A stretch of DNA of 64,000 nt from Micromonospora fulviviridis (GCF_014648395.1 NZ_BMRA01000006.1:159100-223099); one strand, 5' to 3'; counted from the stretch's first letter, positions 7,837 through 16,696 are shown. Notes: generated from the letters alone by a model not told the origin. Numbers and translations are program-made.

Positions 7837-9441
7837 TCAGGGGATCGTCGTCGCGGCGGACGGTGGCGTCTGATCCTCGACGGGCACCGGTGGCGCGGCG
7901 ACGACCGGTGGGCGGGGCAGGTCGGCGCCGCCGGTGGCGGCGGCGTAGACGATGGCATCTGGGCGCACGGCCAGCACGGTGGCACGGTGCCCGCGCATCC
8001 AGGGGATGAGCACGTCCTCGTCGTCCACGATCGTGCCGGCCGCGGGGGTGGAGCCTGCCGGCATGACCTGCAGGCACCGGATGCCGCCGGCCGCCCAGGC
8101 CGACCACGGCCGCGCCGAGCCGGTGTGCAACAGCGTCCACCGACCGGCGAGCACGTCGTCGAGACGGGCCCGGTCACCGCCGTCCGTCCGGACCCAGGGC
8201 TGTGGGAGCTGTTCGCCGACCGCCGGGTTTCCACCGTGCTGGTTCAGCAACCCCTGCCGGTAGCTGGTGTCCGGGAACCACCTGGCCTCCTGCATGTACG
8301 CGCGGACGGCAGGGATTCGCATGGCCGTCCGGAACGCGATGTTGCGCAGGGCCGTGAGCCCGGGACGCCGCTCGGTGATGATGCGCCCGAAGCGGACCGC
8401 CTGCGCGGTCATCTCCCGCACGTGTGGACTGCGCTCGACCTCGTAGCTGTCCAGCACGTCATCGGGTAGCTCGCCGCGCAGGACCGCGGCCAGCTTCCAG
8501 CACAGGTTGCCCGCGTCGCGTACGCCGGAGGACATGCCCTCGCCGATCCACGGCGGCATCGCGTGTGCGGCGTCGCCGGCGAGGAAGATCCGGCCGACGC
8601 GCCAGCGTTCGGCGAACCGGACGTGGTGGCGGTAGACGACCGCGCGGAGGAGTTCGACGTCGTCAGGCGTCCGGCCGTAGCGGCGCAGCAGCCGCCAGAT
8701 GTAGTCGTGGCTGACCAGCGCCTGCTCGTCCTCGCCGGGCAGGACGGGAAACTCCCAGCGGTGGTGGCCGAGCGGGGTCGGGCAGTCCACGGCGGGCCGG
8801 GCGGGGTCACAGTGGAAGCGCAGGCGGTCGACGGTGTCCCAGTTCCGCTTGACCTTGGCGTCGATGACGACCCACCGGTCGTGGTAGGTGCGGCCGGCGA
8901 AGCCGACGCCCAGCCGGGTCCGGATTGGGCTGGAGCCGCCGTCGGCGGCGATCAGGTACGCCCCGCGCAGCGTCCGGAGCGTGTCGTCGGTCAGGTCCCG
9001 CGCGGTGACGGTGACACTGTCGCCATCCTGCTCGACGGCCTCGCAGTCGTGGCCGAGGAGGACGTCGACATTCGGGTAGCGGTCCACACCGTCGCGGAGG
9101 ACCTGCTCCATGGCTGGCTGGTAGATGAACAGCTGCGGCGGGTGCCCGTTGCCCCGCGGGGCCGGGGCGAGGCTCAGGAACGACCGGCCGCGCGCGTCGA
9201 CGAAGTCGATCGGCCGGCCGGCGAGCATGTCCTCCTTGAGCCGCTCCGCGAGGCCGGTCCACTGCCAGATCCGGATCGTCTCCTCGTCCGTGGAGATCGC
9301 CCGCGCGCGAGGGTAGATCGCGGCGTCGCGCTCCACCACGGCCACCCGTACACCCATGCCGCCGAGCAGATTGGCGGCGGTGACGCCGACCGGACCGTAT
9401 CCGACGATGATCACGTCGTATTCGGGCAGTTCGGTGTTCAC
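7837..9441 (-). CDS. FAD-dependent aromatic hydroxylase (MhpA-like)
   Basis: A 534-residue class A flavoprotein monooxygenase. IIVGYGPVGVTAANLLG near residue 10 is the dinucleotide-binding GxGxxG motif, AADGGSSPIRTRL near 170 the DG fingerprint, and GRIFLAGDAAHAMPPWIGEGM near 300 the second FAD-contact GD motif; a thioredoxin-like C-terminal domain follows, as in MhpA (3-(3-hydroxyphenyl)propionate hydroxylase). It would ortho-hydroxylate a phenolic substrate with NAD(P)H and O2 to give the catechol cut by the next enzyme. The GTG start overlaps the dioxygenase stop (GTGA), indicating coupling. The actual phenol is not determined; hydroxyphenylpropionate is suggested only by the gene set. Confidence 0.85.
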   Translation of the reverse strand: MNTELPEYDVIIVGYGPVGVTAANLLGGMGVRVAVVERDAAIYPRARAISTDEETIRIWQWTGLAERLKEDMLAGRPIDFVDARGRSFLSLAPAPRGNGHPPQLFIYQPAMEQVLRDGVDRYPNVDVLLGHDCEAVEQDGDSVTVTARDLTDDTLRTLRGAYLIAADGGSSPIRTRLGVGFAGRTYHDRWVVIDAKVKRNWDTVDRLRFHCDPARPAVDCPTPLGHHRWEFPVLPGEDEQALVSHDYIWRLLRRYGRTPDDVELLRAVVYRHHVRFAERWRVGRIFLAGDAAHAMPPWIGEGMSSGVRDAGNLCWKLAAVLRGELPDDVLDSYEVERSPHVREMTAQAVRFGRIITERRPGLTALRNIAFRTAMRIPAVRAYMQEARWFPDTSYRQGLLNQHGGNPAVGEQLPQPWVRTDGGDRARLDDVLAGRWTLLHTGSARPWSAWAAGGIRCLQVMPAGSTPAAGTIVDDEDVLIPWMRGHRATVLAVRPDAIVYAAATGGADLPRPPVVAAPPVPVEDQTPPSAATTIP

Positions 9442-10424
9442 GCGGTGGCTCCGCTCAGCGCCGGAACGGTGATCTCCGTACGGCGTAGCGAGGCCGCGCC
9501 GTGGCGGAACTGGTGGAGCTTGTCGATGACGGTCCGGCCCTCGGGGGTGTGCCCCCAGATGCTGATCCCCTGGTGGGTGGTGGGTTCCCAGGTGGCCTCG
9601 TCCACGACGATCGGATTCCAGCCGACCTCCCACTCGAAGCCGGACGGCGTGCGGACGTAGTAGGAGAGCTCCTTGTCGTTGGTGTGCTGCCCGATGCCCA
9701 GGGCCATGGTGAAGCCGAGCTGCTTGAGACGCTGGTAGGAGGTGGTCATGTCGTCCAACGTGGCCGCCTGGATGTTGAGGTGCTGGATAGCGGTGCGGAT
9801 CGGGTCGACGCGCAGGCCCTCGGTGTTGGCCACGGCGACGGAGTGGTGGCGGCCGTTGACCCGCAGGAACCGGATCCGGAAACGCACCGCGCTGATCGTC
9901 TCGACGATGAAGTCGCTGAGCCGCGCGTCGAGCAGGTTGTCGTAGTAGCGGTGGACGGCGTCCGGCTGCCGGGAGGTGATGGCGATGTGGCCCATGCCGG
10001 CGTCGCCGGTGACGAAGCCGCCGGCCTGCATGTGCAGCGGGGCGGTGGTGGTGACCGGAGTGGTGTACAGCTCCTGGACCAGGCCTTTCGGCCCGGGGAA
10101 GCGCACCAGCCGATGCACGCCGCGCAGCGCCGCCTCCTCGTCGTGGCCCTGCTCGACGGTGACGCCGCGGGCGGTGACGCGGCCGACGATGTCGTCGAAC
10201 GCCTCGTGGTCGTTGACGTGCCAGCCGACCGTGGTCACATCCTCGGCGGGCCCACGTTGCAGCAGCAGGCGGCACTCGTGGTCGTCCAGCCGGAAGCGCA
10301 TCCGGTCGCGGTCGAGCTCGTCGACGTGCAGGCCGACGCCGTCGGCGCCGAAGCGGCGCCAGTCACCGAACCGGGTGGTCTCGACGCACAGGTAGCCCAG
10401 GTGGACCTTGCCGAAGACGTTCAT
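9438..10424 (-). CDS. Type I extradiol ring-cleavage dioxygenase
   Basis: A two-domain VOC-fold dioxygenase of 328 residues, the usual length for BphC/HsaC-type enzymes. In the C-terminal domain H146 (GMGHIAITS), H215 (IQHLNIQ) and E266 (WEVGW) match the 2-His-1-carboxylate iron site, and H193-H194 of GRHHSVA match the catalytic histidine segment. It would cleave a catechol next to one hydroxyl to give the yellow meta-cleavage product. It overlaps the upstream hydrolase by ATGA and the downstream hydroxylase by GTGA, so the three are translated as a block. Type I fold and length favour a bulky or side-chain catechol over plain catechol, but that is inference. Confidence 0.9.
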   Translation of the reverse strand: MNVFGKVHLGYLCVETTRFGDWRRFGADGVGLHVDELDRDRMRFRLDDHECRLLLQRGPAEDVTTVGWHVNDHEAFDDIVGRVTARGVTVEQGHDEEAALRGVHRLVRFPGPKGLVQELYTTPVTTTAPLHMQAGGFVTGDAGMGHIAITSRQPDAVHRYYDNLLDARLSDFIVETISAVRFRIRFLRVNGRHHSVAVANTEGLRVDPIRTAIQHLNIQAATLDDMTTSYQRLKQLGFTMALGIGQHTNDKELSYYVRTPSGFEWEVGWNPIVVDEATWEPTTHQGISIWGHTPEGRTVIDKLHQFRHGAASLRRTEITVPALSGATA

Positions 10425-11281
10425 TCGGACTCCTCGGAGAGGAAGGCGGCGGTCAGGGAGTTGAACAGGTCCGGGCGTTCCCACTGCACCCAGTGGCCGG
10501 CCCCGGCGACCAGGTACAGGTCGCAGTGGGGCATCCGCTCGGCGAGGAGCAGCCCGCCGGACGGCCGGTTGACCTTGTCGTCGGCGCCCCACAGCACGAG
10601 CGTCGGCGTGGCGGCCCGGGACAGCCGCTTGTCGCGTAGCAGGTCCATCCGCAGCAGGGTGCGTAGCCCGGCGGGGCGCCGCAGCGGCGGGTTGGCGACC
10701 ACCTCCGGGACGATGCTCGCCCGGTACCGCTCCTCGATCATCTCGGCGGGGACGGCCGCGCCGTCGTGGACCAGGTCGTCGCGGATGAACCGTTCGAGCT
10801 TGGCCCGGGTCGGGCCGTCGCCGCCGTAGTAGGCGAGCAGCCGCTTCAGGCCGGGAGTCGGCGGGCGTCGGGTCGTGCCGATCCCGCCCGGGCCCATGAG
10901 GACCAGGCGCCGGACCCGGTCGGGCCGGTCCAGTGTGAGCCGCAGCGCGGCGGCGCCACCGTAGGAGTTGCCGACCAGGTGGGCCCGGTCGATGCCGAGC
11001 GCGTCCAGCAGCCCACGGACGGCGCCGGCGAGGTCACCGAACGGGTCGGACTGGTCGATGTCCTTGCTGGACCGGCCGTAGCCGGGCAGGTCCGGCACGA
11101 TCACGCGGAACCGCTGGGCGAGTGCGTCGACGTTACGGGCGTAGTTCGACATCCCGGAGGCCCCCGGCCCGCCGCCGTGCAGGAGCACCACTGCCTCACC
11201 GGCGCCCCGCTCGGTGACGGCGATCTGCCGCGCACCGACTGGCACCAGCCGCTGATCTGCGGTGACTTCCTCGACGCTCAC
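10421..11281 (-). CDS. Meta-cleavage product hydrolase (MhpC/BphD/HsaD-like)
   Basis: An alpha/beta hydrolase of 286 residues that would hydrolyse the C-C bond of the ring-opened product, releasing a carboxylic acid and a 2-hydroxypenta-2,4-dienoate. HGGGPGASGMSNY (35-47) is the oxyanion-hole signature of C-C hydrolases, S106 lies in GNSYGG, the acid residue in WGADDKV (near 234) and the base is H263 in GAGHWVQWE. It starts with GTG after GGGAGG and is the promoter-proximal gene of the minus-strand arm. A TACATT hexamer (complement of 11308-11313) is a candidate -10. Confidence 0.9.
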   Translation of the reverse strand: MSVEEVTADQRLVPVGARQIAVTERGAGEAVVLLHGGGPGASGMSNYARNVDALAQRFRVIVPDLPGYGRSSKDIDQSDPFGDLAGAVRGLLDALGIDRAHLVGNSYGGAAALRLTLDRPDRVRRLVLMGPGGIGTTRRPPTPGLKRLLAYYGGDGPTRAKLERFIRDDLVHDGAAVPAEMIEERYRASIVPEVVANPPLRRPAGLRTLLRMDLLRDKRLSRAATPTLVLWGADDKVNRPSGGLLLAERMPHCDLYLVAGAGHWVQWERPDLFNSLTAAFLSEESE

Positions 11282-11307
11282 TTGACCTCCCGCGACCCGG
11301 TGCTGTT

Positions 11308-11345
11308 AATGTAGTGATCGTTCCAGTTGTAGTGGCCGCTACGGT
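11308..11345. promoter_or_regulatory. Divergent promoter and candidate TetR operator of the aromatic locus
   Basis: The gap between the hydrolase and TetR genes is 118 bases. It holds TACATT on the minus strand (11308-11313) and TACGGT on the plus strand (11340-11345), both TANNNT hexamers. TGTAGTG occurs twice, at 11310 and 11328, 18 bases apart, and 11329-11342 is a near-palindrome with arms GTAGTGG and CCGCTAC (one mismatch). Overlap of the repeats with both hexamers suits autoregulation by the TetR protein of both arms; this is inference. Confidence 0.4.
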
Positions 11346-11399
11346 AAGCGGCGCTGTTGGGGACGTCAAGACATCAGCCGGAAACACAGGGAGCGAGTG

Positions 11400-12041
11400 A
11401 TGACGGAATCTCGCGGCGGACGCAAGCGTCGGGCCAACGGCGAGGAGTCGCGCCGGCGCATCCTCGACGCCGCCGCAGAGATCGCCGGTGAGCGCGGCTA
11501 CGAGGGCACCAGCATCGCGCTGGTCAGCGAGAAGTGCGGCCTGCCCGCCAGTTCGATCTACTGGCACTTCAAGAACAAGGACGACCTCATCGCCGCCGTC
11601 ATCGAGCGCAGCTTCGACATCTGGGTCGACGTGCTCGCCCTCCCCGGCGACGACAGCGAGCCGATGCCGGAACGCCTCGCGGCGATGGCGGTGAAGGTCG
11701 CCAAGACCCTGCTGGACTCGCCCGACTTCCTCCGTCTCGGGCTCATGCTCACCCTCGAGCGTCGCCCGGAGGAGCCCAGCGCCCGCCGCATGTTCCTGCA
11801 GGTCCGGGAAACCGCCCGCGCGCGGCTCACCGCCGTGCTCGCCACGGTCGCCCCGGAGGCCGACCGGGACACGATCGAAATGATCACCACGTACGCCATC
11901 GCCGCCACCGACGGGCTGTTCATCGCCAAGGAACTCGGCGGCGAGAAGGTCGACCTCGTGCGGCTGTTCGAGATGCACGCGCGCGCTCTCTACGACAACC
12001 TCACCAGCCTGAGCGGCCCTCCGGCCCGGGAGACCCGATGA
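11400..12041 (+). CDS. TetR/AcrR family regulator of the aromatic locus
   Basis: A 213-residue regulator with an N-terminal TetR DNA-binding domain: SRRRILDAAAEIAGERGYEGTSIALVSEKCGL, then PASSIYWHFKNKDDLIAAVIE, the recognition helix and following helix. The rest is the helical ligand domain. ATG 11400 is preceded by AGGGAG at a 6-base distance; a GTG sits one codon earlier. Its stop overlaps the ATG of the hydratase (ATGA), so the regulator is translated with the lower-pathway enzymes, and it faces the divergent upper-pathway operon. That position suggests it senses a pathway substrate or CoA ester and controls both arms. Confidence 0.85.
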   Translation: MTESRGGRKRRANGEESRRRILDAAAEIAGERGYEGTSIALVSEKCGLPASSIYWHFKNKDDLIAAVIERSFDIWVDVLALPGDDSEPMPERLAAMAVKVAKTLLDSPDFLRLGLMLTLERRPEEPSARRMFLQVRETARARLTAVLATVAPEADRDTIEMITTYAIAATDGLFIAKELGGEKVDLVRLFEMHARALYDNLTSLSGPPARETR

Positions 12042-12853
12042 CCACCGGCACCACCGATCCCGTCGCCGCCGCCTGCCGTCGGTTGCGCACCGCCGCGCGG
12101 ACCCGCACGCCGTGTCCACCGGTCCGCGACCTCATCGGCCCCGACGACGAGACCCTGGCCTACGCCGTTCAGCGCCGGTTGACCCAGGCCGGGGTCCGGG
12201 ACGGCAGGCGGCCGGTCGGGCGCAAGGTCGGCCTCACCGCTCCGGCCGTGCAACGCCAACTCGGCGTCGACCGGCCCGACTTCGGCATGCTCTTCGACGA
12301 CATGGCCTGCGCAGAGTCCGGAAACATCAGCCTCGACCGGCTGCTGCAACCCCGCGCCGAGGCCGAGATCGCCTTCGTCCTCGCCGAGGACGTCACCGAC
12401 CCGGGCGTCACCGCCGTCGCCGTGCGCCGGCGGGTCGCCTACGCGGTGGCCGCGTTGGAGATCGTGGACAGCCGCATCGCCGGCTGGGACATCAGCTTCG
12501 CCGACACCGTCGCCGACAACGGCTCCAGCGGGCTGTTCGTCCTCGGCGCCGACCACGTCCCCCTCGACGCCGTCGAGCCGGCGGCGGTGCGGATGACGAT
12601 GTACGTCGACGGTGTGCCCGCCTCGACCGGCTCGGGCGCGGCGTGCCTCGGCGACCCGCTGGAGGCCCTCGCCTGGCTGGCGCGGACCGCCCTGGCCCAC
12701 GGCGACCCGCTCCGCGCCGGCGACGTCGTGCTCTCCGGCGCACTGGGGCCGATGGTCGCGGTCGACCGGGCCATGTACGTCCGCGCCGACCTCACCGGCC
12801 TCGGCAGCGTCCAGGCCACCTTCACCACCCCCGAAACGAAAGGCGGCAGTTGA
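12038..12853 (+). CDS. 2-keto-4-pentenoate hydratase (MhpD/HsaE-like)
   Basis: A 271-residue member of the hydratase/decarboxylase family that adds water to 2-hydroxypenta-2,4-dienoate to give 4-hydroxy-2-oxovalerate. GRKVGLTAPAVQRQLGVDRPD near residue 60, the metal-binding RAEAEIAFVLAEDV near 110, ALEIVDSRIAGWDIS near 140 and the closing GDVVLSGALGPMV are the family blocks in order. It is coupled to the TetR gene (ATGA) and its stop shares a base with the next start (TGATG). With the aldolase and the acylating dehydrogenase it forms the standard lower meta-cleavage pathway. Confidence 0.92.
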   Translation: MTTGTTDPVAAACRRLRTAARTRTPCPPVRDLIGPDDETLAYAVQRRLTQAGVRDGRRPVGRKVGLTAPAVQRQLGVDRPDFGMLFDDMACAESGNISLDRLLQPRAEAEIAFVLAEDVTDPGVTAVAVRRRVAYAVAALEIVDSRIAGWDISFADTVADNGSSGLFVLGADHVPLDAVEPAAVRMTMYVDGVPASTGSGAACLGDPLEALAWLARTALAHGDPLRAGDVVLSGALGPMVAVDRAMYVRADLTGLGSVQATFTTPETKGGS

Positions 12854-13791
12854 TGTCGCGTACGAAGGTCGCCGTCATCGGATCCGGCAACATCGGCACG
12901 GACCTGATGATCAAAGTCCTGCGCCTGTCGCAGAACCTGGAAATGGCCGCGATGGTCGGCATCGACCCCGCCTCCGACGGCCTCGCCCGGGCCCGCCGTC
13001 TCGGCGTGCCCACCACCGCCGACGGCGTCGCCGGCCTCATCGCGATGCCCGACTTCACCGAGATCGCCGTGGTCTTCGACGCCACCTCGGCCAGGGCGCA
13101 CCGCGCCAACGCCGCCGCCCTCGCCCCGTACGGCAAGCGGCTCGTCGACCTCACCCCGGCCGCGATCGGCCCGTACGTGGTGCCCGCCGTCAACCTCGAC
13201 GCGCACCTGGACGCCGGCAACGTCAACATGGTCACCTGCGGGGGCCAGGCCACCATTCCCGTCGTCGCGGCCGTGTCCCGCGTGACGCCCGTGCCGTACG
13301 CCGAGATCGTCGCCTCCATCGCCTCCCGGTCGGCCGGCCCCGGCACCCGCGCCAACATCGACGAGTTCACCGAGACCACGGCCGCCGCCATCGAACAGGT
13401 CGGCGGCGCCCGGCGCGGCAAGGCCATCATCATCCTCAACCCCGCCGAGCCGCCGATGATCATGCGGGACACCGTGCAGTGCCTCATCGGCCCCGCCGAC
13501 CATGACGCCGTCCGCGCCAGCATCGAGCAGATGATCACGGAGGTCGCCGCGTACGTCCCCGGCTACCGGCTCAAGCAGCCCGTGCAGTTCACCCCGCTGG
13601 CCCCGGACGAGCCGGTCCACACCCTGCTGCCGGACGACACGACAGCGGTCACCACCAGGGTGAGCGTCCTGCTCGAGGTGGAGGGTGCCGCCCACTACCT
13701 GCCGGCGTACGCCGGCAACCTCGACATCATGACCTCCGCGGCACTCCGGGTCGCCGAACGCCTCACCGCTGCCCAGGGAGCCCTCCGATGA
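12853..13791 (+). CDS. Acylating acetaldehyde dehydrogenase (MhpF/HsaG-like)
   Basis: A 312-residue enzyme that oxidises acetaldehyde (or propanal) to the acyl-CoA with NAD+ and CoA. VAVIGSGNIGTDLMIKVLR is the N-terminal Rossmann motif, and the cysteine in NMVTCGGQATIPVV near residue 130 is the catalytic thiol. ASIASRSAGPGTRANIDEFT and GKAIIILNPAEPPM match the conserved dimer and aldolase-contact blocks. In characterised homologues this enzyme forms a channelling complex with the aldolase, encoded here immediately downstream with an ATGA overlap, so the same complex is expected. Confidence 0.93.
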   Translation: MSRTKVAVIGSGNIGTDLMIKVLRLSQNLEMAAMVGIDPASDGLARARRLGVPTTADGVAGLIAMPDFTEIAVVFDATSARAHRANAAALAPYGKRLVDLTPAAIGPYVVPAVNLDAHLDAGNVNMVTCGGQATIPVVAAVSRVTPVPYAEIVASIASRSAGPGTRANIDEFTETTAAAIEQVGGARRGKAIIILNPAEPPMIMRDTVQCLIGPADHDAVRASIEQMITEVAAYVPGYRLKQPVQFTPLAPDEPVHTLLPDDTTAVTTRVSVLLEVEGAAHYLPAYAGNLDIMTSAALRVAERLTAAQGALR

Positions 13792-14810
13792 CCGCGACCA
13801 CACCCGCCCGCCGGCTGTTCATCCAGGACGTCACCCTGCGCGACGGCATGCACGCCACCCGGCACCGGATCACCCCGGCCGACGTCACCCGGATCGTCAC
13901 CGCCCTCGACGCCGCCGGCGTCGACGGCATCGAGGTCGCCCACGGCGACGGACTCGCGGGCGGCAGCCTCACCTACGGCCCCGGCAGCCACACGGACCGG
14001 CAGTGGATCGAAGCCGCCGCGGCCGCCGTCACCCGCGCCCGCCTCACCACCCTGCTCCTGCCCGGCATCGGCACCATCCACGACCTCAGACAGGCCCACG
14101 CCCTCGGCGTACGGTCGGTCCGGGTGGCCACCCACTGCACCGAGGCGGACATCGCCGCCCAGCACATCGCCACGGCCCGCGAGCTCGGCATGGACGTGTC
14201 GGGATTCCTCATGATGAGCCACCTCGCCGAGCCCGGGGAGCTCGCCGCCCAGGCCAAGCTCATGGAGTCCCACGGCGCCCACTGCGTCTACGTCACCGAC
14301 TCCGGCGGGCGGCTCACCATGGACGGCGTCCGCGACCGGGTGCGGGCCTACCGGGACGTCCTCGACTCGGGCACGGAGATCGGCATCCACGCCCACGAGA
14401 ACCTGTCCCTCTCCGTGGCCAACAGCGTCGTCGCCGTGGAGGAGGGCGCCACCCGCGTCGACGCGTCACTTGCCGGCCACGGCGCCGGGGCCGGCAACTG
14501 TCCGATCGAACCGTTCGTCGCCGTGGCCACCCTGCACGGCTGGCAACACGGCTGCGACCTGTTCGCCCTCCAGGACGCCGCCGACGACCTCGTCCGCCCG
14601 CTGCAGGACCGGCCCGTCCGCGTCGACCGGGAGACCCTCACCCTCGGCTACGCCGGCGTCTACTCCAGCTTCCTGCGCCACGCCGAAACCGCCGCACGAC
14701 TCTACGGCCTCGACGCCCGGGACATCCTGCTGGAAGTCGGCCGGCGCAGACTCGTCGGCGGGCAGGAAGACATGATCCTGGACATCGCCCTCGACCTGAG
14801 CCGGAGCTGA
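13788..14810 (+). CDS. 4-hydroxy-2-oxovalerate aldolase (MhpE/HsaF-like)
   Basis: A class II, metal-dependent aldolase of 340 residues that splits 4-hydroxy-2-oxovalerate into pyruvate and acetaldehyde. FIQDVTLRDGMHATRHR carries the catalytic arginine, aspartate and histidine of the DmpG/HsaF fold, VDGIEVAHGDGLAGG follows, and GIHAHENLSLSVANS contains the metal-binding HxH. The C-terminal part (YSSFLRHAE) is the helical domain that contacts the dehydrogenase. It is the last gene of the plus-strand arm. No clear terminator hairpin follows; the next open frame is the decayed LtrA gene on the other strand. Confidence 0.93.
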   Translation: MTATTPARRLFIQDVTLRDGMHATRHRITPADVTRIVTALDAAGVDGIEVAHGDGLAGGSLTYGPGSHTDRQWIEAAAAAVTRARLTTLLLPGIGTIHDLRQAHALGVRSVRVATHCTEADIAAQHIATARELGMDVSGFLMMSHLAEPGELAAQAKLMESHGAHCVYVTDSGGRLTMDGVRDRVRAYRDVLDSGTEIGIHAHENLSLSVANSVVAVEEGATRVDASLAGHGAGAGNCPIEPFVAVATLHGWQHGCDLFALQDAADDLVRPLQDRPVRVDRETLTLGYAGVYSSFLRHAETAARLYGLDARDILLEVGRRRLVGGQEDMILDIALDLSRS

Positions 14811-14917
14811 TCGTCCGATGAGGCGAAGGTCAACCAACAGGTACGAGCGCTAACGCCTCCCCGACGGCGCGGATGGCTCATGCTGCGCGGGGATCTCACC
14901 GCAGCGGGGCGGGTGGC

Positions 14918-15648
14918 TCAGCCTCCCGCCCGCGGGCGCGCCGCGTCCGCGGCGGAGATCCCGACCAGCACAGTCGTGACGCCGGCACCCGCCAGCGGGG
15001 GAGCCTGCCACGCGGCCGGGACCAGCAGGCCGAGGGCGAGGAGCCCGATCAGCCGTGACAGGGAGATCCGGCCGAAGACCTGCAGCTCGAAGGGAGCCCG
15101 CCCGAGCAGGAAGAGTGCCGGCCCGCCGAGGATCGCCACGAGCCAGTTCGGTTCCGGTCGCCCGGTGGGACCGTCGATGTACAGCTCGAAGCCGACGCCG
15201 GCGAGGACGACGCCGGAGACCATGACCAGATGACTCAGGGCGGCCGCCACGGACTGCCGGGTCGGATCCCGGGCGGCGGCGATGGCCAGCGGCAGGATCA
15301 GGCCGGCGCGGTAGAAGTAGATGCGCCACAGCTGCACGATGCCGACAAAGGCCAGCGCGAACCCCACCCCGTGGAAGAAGGTGAGGTCGCTGTCGGAGAA
15401 CGCCCGGCCGGACACGAAGACGGCCTCACCCAGGCTGATCAGAAAGATCTGCTGCAACCGCTCGCCGAGGTGCGCGCCCGCGACCCGTTTGCCGGCCCAG
15501 TGCTGAAGCCCACCACGAACCCGGGGAACTCGATGGCCAGCGCGAGTGCCCACAGCCCACCCCGAAGCAGCCGGTCGTGCACCAACCCTCCAGCGATCCA
15601 CGGAATGCTGCTGCCGGCGAGCGACAGGAGGCCCGGTAGTGCGTTCGC
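14918..15648 (-). pseudogene. LtrA-like membrane protein, truncated and frameshifted
   Basis: Two minus-strand frames carry consecutive parts of one low-temperature-requirement-A-type protein. The upstream frame gives IPWIAGGLVHDRLLRGGLW and ALALAIEFPGFVVGF, and near 15500 it runs out. A second frame then gives GAHLGERLQQIFLISLGEAVF (the family hallmark of GEHLAER...ALGE type), several helices, and ends at 14918. About 245 residues are recoverable against close to 390 for intact homologues, so the N-terminal third is also gone. There is no start codon that would express the joined product. It is a decaying gene between the aromatic locus and the P450 locus. Confidence 0.6.
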
Positions 15649-16019
15649 CTGCCTCGGCGATCCCAGATTTCCGGCCACGAGGCGGAGTATCCGTCGCGGC
15701 AGGCGATGAACCTGCCATCGCCGATGCCCCTCCGCGTGAGTAACTCGCCAGTAACGGCCCAGCCGTAGCCTGCCCCGACCAGGCCGGCTCCGTGCTTCCC
15801 CGGCCCCCTCCGGCGGCCTCCCGTGCAACGGACACCGGCCTGCCCCTGTCTCGGCGATCGAGGAGCTGTACAGCTGCCGTTGCCCCGTTCACCCCTGCGG
15901 CACGCGGCCACCGCCTGGTCAGCGGTTGCCGTCACCGTCGTCGGCGTCCTGATCCTTTCCTTGATCTCCGTCGGGGCGTCGCGACACCACCGATGAAGTC
16001 ACGGGGGCACAGGTGGAGG

Positions 16020-16661
16020 TCAGCGGGCGGTTGCGGGCGGGAGGTGAGCCTCGAGGCCCGCGATGAGGGTCTGGACCGCCAACTCGAAACTGTCATTGGC
16101 CTCCGCGTCTGCGCGAGATGCAGCGGTCGATCCCGCCCGGCCCGGTGCGGGTCGCATGGCGGCGAGGCGACCGAGGGTTCCGTTGACCTCGGCGAGGAGG
16201 AAGCCGGAGAAGAGGCTGGCGAGGACCGCTCCGACGGGAGCGACGTCCGTGGCCGGCACGCCAGCGCTGTTGAGGATGCCGGTCAGGCCGGTCCAGAACG
16301 GGTCTTCCGGCTCGATGAAGTCCGGGCTGGCCAGGCTGTGCACGATGAGTTTGGGGTGCCGATGCGCCAGCGCCCGGAAGTCCTTTGCGAACCGGTACAG
16401 CTGTTCCTGCCAGGCCCCGCCGTCGACCCGCGGCTGGAACTGCGCGGCGACGAGGTTCTTGACGCCGCGTAGCAGCGCGGCCTTGTTCGGCACGTGGTGG
16501 TAGAGCGACATGGGGTTCACCCCCAGCGCCGCGGCCAGCTTCCGCATGCTCAGCGCACCGATCCCGTCGGCGTCGATCAGCCGGAGCGCCGCGGTGTAGA
16601 TGCCGTTCTCGGTGAGACGTGCGTCTCCTCGGCCGCTTGCGGCCTGTCCGGTCGTAGCCAT
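16020..16661 (-). CDS. TetR family regulator divergent from the CYP102-type P450
   Basis: A 213-residue TetR protein. LTENGIYTAALRLIDADGIGALSMRKLAAALGVNPMSLYHHVPNKAALLRGV forms the helix-turn-helix, and the remainder resembles the TetR_C-type ligand domain. ATG 16661 is preceded by TACCAT with exactly 7 bases between them, so the message is probably leaderless. The start codon and hexamer lie inside a palindrome (16658-16672), and a second palindrome overlaps the P450 promoter side, so the protein most likely represses itself and the P450. By position it corresponds to Bm3R1 and FatR, the TetR-type repressors next to bacillus CYP102 genes; direct homology is not claimed. Confidence 0.85.
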   Translation of the reverse strand: MATTGQAASGRGDARLTENGIYTAALRLIDADGIGALSMRKLAAALGVNPMSLYHHVPNKAALLRGVKNLVAAQFQPRVDGGAWQEQLYRFAKDFRALAHRHPKLIVHSLASPDFIEPEDPFWTGLTGILNSAGVPATDVAPVGAVLASLFSGFLLAEVNGTLGRLAAMRPAPGRAGSTAASRADAEANDSFELAVQTLIAGLEAHLPPATAR

Positions 16662-16696
16662 ACACCGTATGGTAGCAGTCGCCATACAGTGTATGG
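16658..16696. promoter_or_regulatory. Twin palindromic operators between tetR and the P450 gene
   Basis: CCATACACCGTATGG (16658-16672) and CCATACAGTGTATGG (16682-16696) are two copies of one 15-base palindrome, centres 24 bases apart. The second has perfect 7-base arms around one central base. The first overlaps the -10 hexamer and start codon of the TetR gene; the second contains TACAGT (16685-16690), a candidate -10 for the P450 gene. No other copy was noticed in the window. The arrangement is what dimeric TetR binding at a divergent promoter would need. Confidence 0.7.
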
